Assembly: GCA_030426145.1 (NCBI GenBank) | Contig: JAUHZF010000036.1 | Coordinates: 1 to 39,095, forward strand | Source of the DNA: Polyangia bacterium | Lineage (GTDB): Bacteria > Myxococcota_A > Polyangia > Polyangiales > Polyangiaceae | Direction: 5' to 3' | DNA length: 39,095 bases | Shown here: piece by piece, positions 34,421-39,095 of the stretch | How positions within the stretch are numbered: the stretch's first letter is position 1 | Layout: every line of letters starts with the position of its first letter | Position numbers and translations under genes: made by a program | The notes under the pieces: model-generated | Database searches by the model: none | What the model was told of the DNA's origin: nothing | The model's input: the letters and a program-made list of their open reading frames with translations, nothing else

Positions 34421-35266
34421 TCACTCGTCGAAGCGAAGAGGCGGCTTCGGAGGCATGGCGGTGGACGACCAACCACGGCTCGAGGCCGCGGAGGGCGCGG
34501 CCGCCGCGATCTCGCCGTCGAGCGCCGAGAGGGCCGCGGTGAGCCGCTCGAGGCCGAAGTCGTAGGCCGTCTCTCGCTGGAAGGTGTGGATGATGCGGAT
34601 GAGCCGAAGCGACACGGCGCGCGGCAGGTCGATCTCGCGGTCGAGGAACGACTCGAAGGTGCTGAACCCCTTGGCCACGTGGAGCTCGTTGCGCTGCACC
34701 TCGGCCAGCAGCTCGCCGATCTCGAAGAAGTTCTTGTCGAGCCGCTTGCGCAGGCTGCGCACCTTGCTCGTCAACTGATGGAGGTGAGCGATCTTGCTCT
34801 TGATCTCCTCTGCCTCGTCGGGAACGCGAAGCGTCGCACGCGCGCTTCCTGGAGGAGGTGGCTCGGCGTTCCGCTTGCGCAGCTCCTCCGCGTGTTTCGC
34901 CGCGTGACGCGCGACCCACGGCGCAGCGCCACGGAGACCGAAGTTGCGTTTGCTGCTCGGCGCGGCCGGCGGGACGCTTCCCGACACCTTGGCGCGGGCT
35001 TTGGGCCGAAGCTTCTTCTTGGCGGGCGCCTTCTTGGCCGGAGCCTTCTTCTTGGCGGGCGCCTTCTTGGCCGGAGCCTTCTTCTTGGCGGGCGCCTTCT
35101 TGGCCGGAGCCTTCTTCTTGGCGGGCGCCTTCTTGGCCGGAGCCTTCTTGGCCGGCGCCTTCTTCTTGGCGGACGTCTTTTTCGCGGCCGTCTTCCTCGC
35201 GGAAGACTTGCCAGCGGCCTTTTGGGTGGAGGACTTCTTAGCCCCCGTTTTCTTCGTGCGTGCCAC
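34421..35266 (-). CDS. Histone H1-like Lys/Ala/Pro-rich protein with C-terminal helical domain
   Basis: A 281-residue protein. Residues about 1-95 are an H1-tail-like stretch dominated by AKKAPAKK units, which usually binds DNA without sequence preference. The C-terminal half (about 135-265) is a distinct helical domain ([52 protein letters not shown]). Its pattern recalls small DNA-binding modules such as DUF3102-like proteins, but this is not firm. Role: probably nucleoid organisation. The GTG at 35266 with AGGA 5 nt upstream is preferred over the TTG at 35302. The stop is 1 nt before obgE, so the two are coupled. Confidence 0.8.
   Translation of the reverse strand: MARTKKTGAKKSSTQKAAGKSSARKTAAKKTSAKKKAPAKKAPAKKAPAKKKAPAKKAPAKKKAPAKKAPAKKKAPAKKAPAKKKLRPKARAKVSGSVPPAAPSSKRNFGLRGAAPWVARHAAKHAEELRKRNAEPPPPGSARATLRVPDEAEEIKSKIAHLHQLTSKVRSLRKRLDKNFFEIGELLAEVQRNELHVAKGFSTFESFLDREIDLPRAVSLRLIRIIHTFQRETAYDFGLERLTAALSALDGEIAAAAPSAASSRGWSSTAMPPKPPLRFDE
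35011..35180 (-). repeat. In-frame AKKAPAKK coding repeat
   Basis: A 33-nt unit encoding [11 protein letters not shown] recurs about four times, with partial copies at both ends, inside the H1-like gene. The copies are nearly identical at the DNA level, which points to recent expansion and likely length variation between strains. Confidence 0.9.
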
Positions 35267-35394
35267 GATTTCCTGAAGCCTCGGTGGGGTCGGGTTTACC
35301 AAGAACTCGACCCGGTCGCTACCATGCCCGGGTTTCGGGGCGACGGCGAGCCCGGCCGTCGTCGCTAGTCCCTGCTCCGAGGGGATCCCGGTGG

Positions 35395-35400
35395 TAAGGT
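35395..35400 (+). promoter_or_regulatory. Candidate -10 box for the HEAT-repeat gene
   Basis: TAAGGT lies 9 nt before the ATG at 35410. AGGGCAG between them could serve as a weak ribosome binding site only if transcription starts very early. No good -35 was seen. Confidence 0.35.
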
Positions 35401-35409
35401 CCAGGGCAG

Positions 35410-37896
35410 ATGAAGGCGAAACGCCGGCTCGCGTCCTTGGTTCTGGGCCTTGCGCTCCTCGTCCCCGCGCAGGAGGCCTCGGCGGGGATCTGGCCGAGCA
35501 GCAACACGCGTGCGCGCGAGGCCCTCGCCTCGGAGGACCCGAGCGAGAGGCGACGGGCGGCAGCCAAGCTGCTCACGCTTCCGCCCAAGCTGGGCCGCGA
35601 GCTCGCGCTCGCCGCGCTCGACGACGACGACGATCAGGTTCGGCTCCTCGCGGCTCAGGCGGCGGCAGCCCTCGCGGTCCCCGGCGCTTCCGAGAAGGCG
35701 ATTCCATGGCTTCAGGAACGAGACGCCGTCATCCGCATCGCCGCCTGCAACCTGATGGAGGCCGTACCCAGCGACAACGCACTGCCCGGGCTCGCGCGGG
35801 CGCTCGGCGACGCCCAGGCCGACGTGCGCAAGGCTGCCGCGGGAGCGATGGGCGCCAGTGGCGCGTCGGAAGCGGTCTCTCCGCTCCTCGGCCGGCTCGA
35901 CGATGCTTCTCCGGCGGTCCGGCTCGAAGTGGTTCGCGCCCTCGCGCGGCTCGGGGACAAACGTTCGGTCGTGCCGTTGGTGGCTCGGCTCCAAGACCAA
36001 GAGTTCGAGGTGCGACGCGCTGCGGCGCGGGCGCTCGGGCGCCTCGGCGACCAGCGCGCCACCGCCACGTTGCTCCTCGCCCTCCAGGACAAGCAGGACG
36101 TGGTGAAGGTCGAAGCCCTGCTCGCCCTCGGTCAGCTGCGCTCGCCGGACAGCGTGAATGCCGTGGCTGCCCTGCTCACCGGGCCCGATCGCGCCCAAGG
36201 CGCGGTGGCCGAGGCCGCGACCCGATGCTTGGGTCAGATCGGTAACGACGAGGCGACTCAGTTGCTCGTTCGCATGCTCGAAGGGGAGGGACCCCGCTCG
36301 CTCGACGCCCCGCGGGCTGTGGTTCGCAGCGCGCTCGTCGAGGCGGGGCCGGCCGCCATCCAAGCTCTGGAGAAAGCGCTTCGCGCGTCTCCGAGCTCGC
36401 GCCTCGCGACGGCCGCCGTGCTCACACTCGGCGCGAGCGGGCATCGCGCGAGCCACGCCGAGATCATCCGCGCGGCCCGCCGAGGCTTGGCCGACGAAGA
36501 AGCGGCACTTCGTGCGCTCGGGGCGCTCGGCGAGCCGAAGGCGCTCACCTACGTGCTCGAGCAGCTCGACAGCGAGGACCCCGCCGTGCGTCGAACGGCA
36601 GCGTCGGTGGCGCTCGATCTCCTCGAACCCTCCCGCGGCGATGGTCGAGCCGTCGACGTCGTCCGGCCTCGGCTCGTCGACCTGACCACCCCCATCGGCG
36701 AGCGCATCGCCCTCGCCAAGGTTCTCGGCGCAACCGGTTCCCCCCGGGCGGAGCCGCTGCTGCGCAGCCTCCTCACCCACGACGAAGAAGCCCTCCAGAT
36801 CGCCGCCATGCACGCGCTGCGTGTGGCTGAACGCGCAGGGCCCGAGACCGAGAAGTTGCTCGTCGAGGCGCTCGAAGACGATGTGAGGGCCGTGCGGCTC
36901 GCCGCCGCCGAGGCCCTCGCTGCCGTCGGAGGCAACACGGCGTGCAAGGCTCTGCTCGAGATGCTGTCGAGGTCGGGGGTCGATCGCCACGCGATCGGGC
37001 TCGCCCTGTCGGGAGCGCTCGCACGAAGCGACGCGGCGGGGCTCGCGGGTCAGGCTGAGGCGCAGGTTCCTACGGCCAGACCGGCTGTGCGTGATGCTCT
37101 GATCGAGGGCTTGGGACGCATGACGACGGACGAAGCCGGAGCTGCCCTGGCGCGGCTTGCCAACTCGGCCGATGCCGACGATCGCCGCAAGGTCGCGGAG
37201 GCCCTCGCGGGCCACCCCAAACAGGTGGCTAAGCTCACCAAGCTCGCCGCGGACGCCGACCCCGCCGTGCGTGCCAACGCCGTCTGGTCGCTACGTCGAA
37301 CTGCGCCGGCTTCGGCCCTGATCGAGCTCACGAAGCGGCTCACCGACGCCGACGCCGCAGTGGCGGGCAACGCGGGGGTGGCCTTGGGCACGGCGGCCAA
37401 ACGTCATGGCCAGATGGATGCGGCCCGGAAAGCGTTGTGCGCCACCCTCGCCGATCCGAGGGCGTACGTACGCGTCGGGGCGTTGCAGGGGCTGCGCCGC
37501 ATGGGCACGAGCTGTGACGCAGGTGCGGTCGAGGGGCTGCTGCGACGCGACAGCTCCTGGCGCGTGCGAGCCGCAGCGGCTCACCTTCTGCACGAGGTCC
37601 CCGGCGGAGGGGTGCAGGCCGAGCGTGCCCTCTACCGCTGTCAGGTCGACGACCGCGACGCGACCGTCGCCGCCACCTGCGCGAGCGTTCCGTCGGTGGC
37701 GACGGAGCGTGACGACATCCTCGTGTTCGTCGTGCCCCAGAACGGAAAGCTTCCCGTGGCGCGCGCCCCCTTCGCCCTGGTGCGCCCGGACGGCGTGATG
37801 CGGCTCGGAGCGGCGGATCGGCGCGGCGCGGTCTTCGAAGCGAAGGTTCCCCGCGGCGATGTCTCTCTGGCCGTGCCGGCTGCGCTCGCGCGCTGA
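35410..37896 (+). CDS. Secreted HEAT-repeat protein
   Basis: An 828-residue exported protein with a signal peptide (RRLASLVLGLALLVPAQEASA, cleaved before GIW). Nearly all of the rest (about 35-750) is HEAT/PBS-lyase-type repeats of about 31 residues, for example SPAVRLEVVRALARLGDKRSV and EFEVRRAAARALGRLGDQRAT, some 20 or more in total. A small C-terminal beta domain (about 760-828, ILVFVVPQNGKLPVA) follows. Such solenoids bind other proteins; no enzymatic motif is seen. Export of a long HEAT solenoid suggests a periplasmic or surface scaffold. It is divergent from the H1-like/obgE operon and is followed 43 nt later by a lipoprotein gene. Confidence 0.92.
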   Translation: MKAKRRLASLVLGLALLVPAQEASAGIWPSSNTRAREALASEDPSERRRAAAKLLTLPPKLGRELALAALDDDDDQVRLLAAQAAAALAVPGASEKAIPWLQERDAVIRIAACNLMEAVPSDNALPGLARALGDAQADVRKAAAGAMGASGASEAVSPLLGRLDDASPAVRLEVVRALARLGDKRSVVPLVARLQDQEFEVRRAAARALGRLGDQRATATLLLALQDKQDVVKVEALLALGQLRSPDSVNAVAALLTGPDRAQGAVAEAATRCLGQIGNDEATQLLVRMLEGEGPRSLDAPRAVVRSALVEAGPAAIQALEKALRASPSSRLATAAVLTLGASGHRASHAEIIRAARRGLADEEAALRALGALGEPKALTYVLEQLDSEDPAVRRTAASVALDLLEPSRGDGRAVDVVRPRLVDLTTPIGERIALAKVLGATGSPRAEPLLRSLLTHDEEALQIAAMHALRVAERAGPETEKLLVEALEDDVRAVRLAAAEALAAVGGNTACKALLEMLSRSGVDRHAIGLALSGALARSDAAGLAGQAEAQVPTARPAVRDALIEGLGRMTTDEAGAALARLANSADADDRRKVAEALAGHPKQVAKLTKLAADADPAVRANAVWSLRRTAPASALIELTKRLTDADAAVAGNAGVALGTAAKRHGQMDAARKALCATLADPRAYVRVGALQGLRRMGTSCDAGAVEGLLRRDSSWRVRAAAAHLLHEVPGGGVQAERALYRCQVDDRDATVAATCASVPSVATERDDILVFVVPQNGKLPVARAPFALVRPDGVMRLGAADRRGAVFEAKVPRGDVSLAVPAALAR

Positions 37897-37939
37897 CCCG
37901 TCACATGACCTGTGCGCCTGGTTGAGGTAGCCAGGAGAC

Positions 37940-39095
37940 GTGGCACTTCGAAGATTCGCTTGGCTTCTGCTCTTGCCGTCTTGCGGTGCGCCGACGCCGA
38001 CCTCGACCCTACCGGCGCCGGCCGCGACGGCCACGGCCCCGCTGGCCGCCACGGGGCCGCGACACCCGCCGTTGGTCTCGGCTGCGGCGCGGCTTTGGGT
38101 TCCCGCCGTGGACCCGGCGCGCTGGGTCCTTCCCCCCTCGACAGTGAGCGCGCCGGTCGCGCGGCTGCTGGCGGTTGGGGACGACCACGCTCTCGTGGAA
38201 GCGGCCGGCCATCCCTACTTGGTGTCGGGCAAGACGGGCATGCGGGGCGCGCTCGCGCCTCCCGCGAGCGCCACGTGGTTCGGCTTGGGCGCCGGTGATG
38301 TGGCCTTTGCCGCGAGCCCCGGCGGCCACCTCCATCGCGCGACGGCCATCACGGGCCGCGCCGACGCGTCGTTCGAAGAAGTGACCCACCTGCCGGAGGC
38401 GGTCGCATGGGACGTGGCGGGCGCGCGGATCGTCGCGGGCGGTGGCGAGAAGATCTGGCGTTCATCGGATGCTGGTCAGACGTTCGAGCCGATGGTCGTC
38501 GCCCCTGGCTTCGACGTGCGTCAGGTGCTGGTGCGTCCCGATGGGGTGGTGGTCGTCGCGGGCTACAACGGACAGGGGAGCCGAGCCGTGCGTGTCCTGA
38601 AGGACGACGTGTGGCGCCACGCTCAGCATGCCCTATCGGACTTGGTGCGCTGGGGGGGCCACATCACCGGCCGTTCGGTGCGCGGTTGCAAGGCGACCCT
38701 CGCCAACGACGGTCGGACCTGGGTCGGTGAGGTCGTGCCCTCGAGGGGAGGCTTCGACCGGTCCCGGCCGGCGAGGGCCGCGCTGTCCGCGCGTGCCTGG
38801 ACGGACCTGGCGCGCCCCGGCTCGAGCGCCCGCGTCGTCGACGCGCCTGAGTGGAACGCGAGCACCCCGCCCCCCACGACCGACGGGCGCCCCGGCCCCA
38901 ACGACTGTGACGCGGACGGATCTTACGGCCTGCTCGGCAACCTCTTCGGAGCAGGCGGCATCTTTCGTGGGCAGGACTGCGTCGGGGTGACCTGCATGCG
39001 CCGCATGCCAGACCAGGCGCGTACCGACGTCGTGCCTGGTTTCTTCGTTCGTCCGTGCGTGTCGCGCGACCTCCGCGACTGTGAGAAAGACCCGG
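37940..39095 (+). CDS. Partial lipoprotein with a BNR-like repeat
   Basis: The GTG at 37940 opens a frame with no stop up to the window edge (385 codons). The first residues MALRRFAWLLLLPSC form a lipoprotein signal (Cys15), followed by a Pro/Thr/Ala-rich linker. The body looks beta-rich with at least one BNR/sialidase-type repeat (IWRSSDAGQTFE), then GFDVRQVLVRPDGVVVVAG. This suggests a beta-propeller. Cysteines cluster near the end (NDCDADG, QDCVGVTCMRR, RPCVSRD). AGGAG stands just before the start. The C-terminus lies beyond this window. Function unknown. Confidence 0.75.
   Translation, partial: MALRRFAWLLLLPSCGAPTPTSTLPAPAATATAPLAATGPRHPPLVSAAARLWVPAVDPARWVLPPSTVSAPVARLLAVGDDHALVEAAGHPYLVSGKTGMRGALAPPASATWFGLGAGDVAFAASPGGHLHRATAITGRADASFEEVTHLPEAVAWDVAGARIVAGGGEKIWRSSDAGQTFEPMVVAPGFDVRQVLVRPDGVVVVAGYNGQGSRAVRVLKDDVWRHAQHALSDLVRWGGHITGRSVRGCKATLANDGRTWVGEVVPSRGGFDRSRPARAALSARAWTDLARPGSSARVVDAPEWNASTPPPTTDGRPGPNDCDADGSYGLLGNLFGAGGIFRGQDCVGVTCMRRMPDQARTDVVPGFFVRPCVSRDLRDCEKDP

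Overview
This is a GC-rich, gene-dense bacterial chromosome segment. A MYXO-CTERM-type C-terminus at 14951-15766, many predicted lipoproteins, abundant GTG starts, ATGA/GTGA gene overlaps and a Ser/Thr protein kinase point to Myxococcota, probably a Polyangia-like lineage. That assignment is inferred from gene content, not from a marker tree. I saw no rRNA, tRNA, CRISPR array, prophage or insertion sequence. The window cuts one gene at each end.

Layout. 1-5662: a GGDEF diguanylate cyclase faces a Gly/Pro-rich membrane protein, ahcY (S-adenosylhomocysteine hydrolase) and an ArsR-methyltransferase fusion that resembles SahR, the SAH-sensing regulator of the methionine cycle. Its promoter contains a perfect 8-bp inverted repeat. 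5872-10448: a fusion of an FeS-type RNA m5U methyltransferase with an RluA-type pseudouridine synthase domain (catalytic Asp changed to Glu), a REC-GAF-HD-GYP regulator, and lipB. 11241-17643: a secreted-protein cluster made of an S41-like protein, two lipoproteins, a MYXO-CTERM protein and an ACE-like M2 metallopeptidase lipoprotein, several of them joined by 4-nt overlaps. 17695-23194: a 33-residue membrane peptide, an isoprenylcysteine-methyltransferase-like membrane protein, a small unknown protein, a large Ski2-like helicase and a tail-anchored Ser/Thr kinase. 23261-29467: a KamA-family radical SAM enzyme with altered substrate residues, a lipoprotein, holB, two envelope proteins of unknown function and a MarR regulator. 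29531-35266 (minus strand): H1-like Lys/Ala protein, obgE, yeaH (DUF444), spoVR and a TPR lipoprotein, in transcription order. 35410-39095: a secreted HEAT-repeat protein and a truncated lipoprotein.

The most unusual feature is a two-part repeat found in three intergenic gaps (18449-18727, 23195-23263, 26616-26838). Each copy has a block of CTCG-containing hexamers followed by a block of [G/C]GAACC[C/T] heptamers, in the same order and on the same strand, downstream of a plus-strand gene. Two of the copies run into the stop codon of the converging gene. Several genes also have a TANNNT -10-like box only 6-9 nt before the start codon, which suggests leaderless or nearly leaderless transcripts. 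All function calls rest on motifs read by eye; no database search was run.
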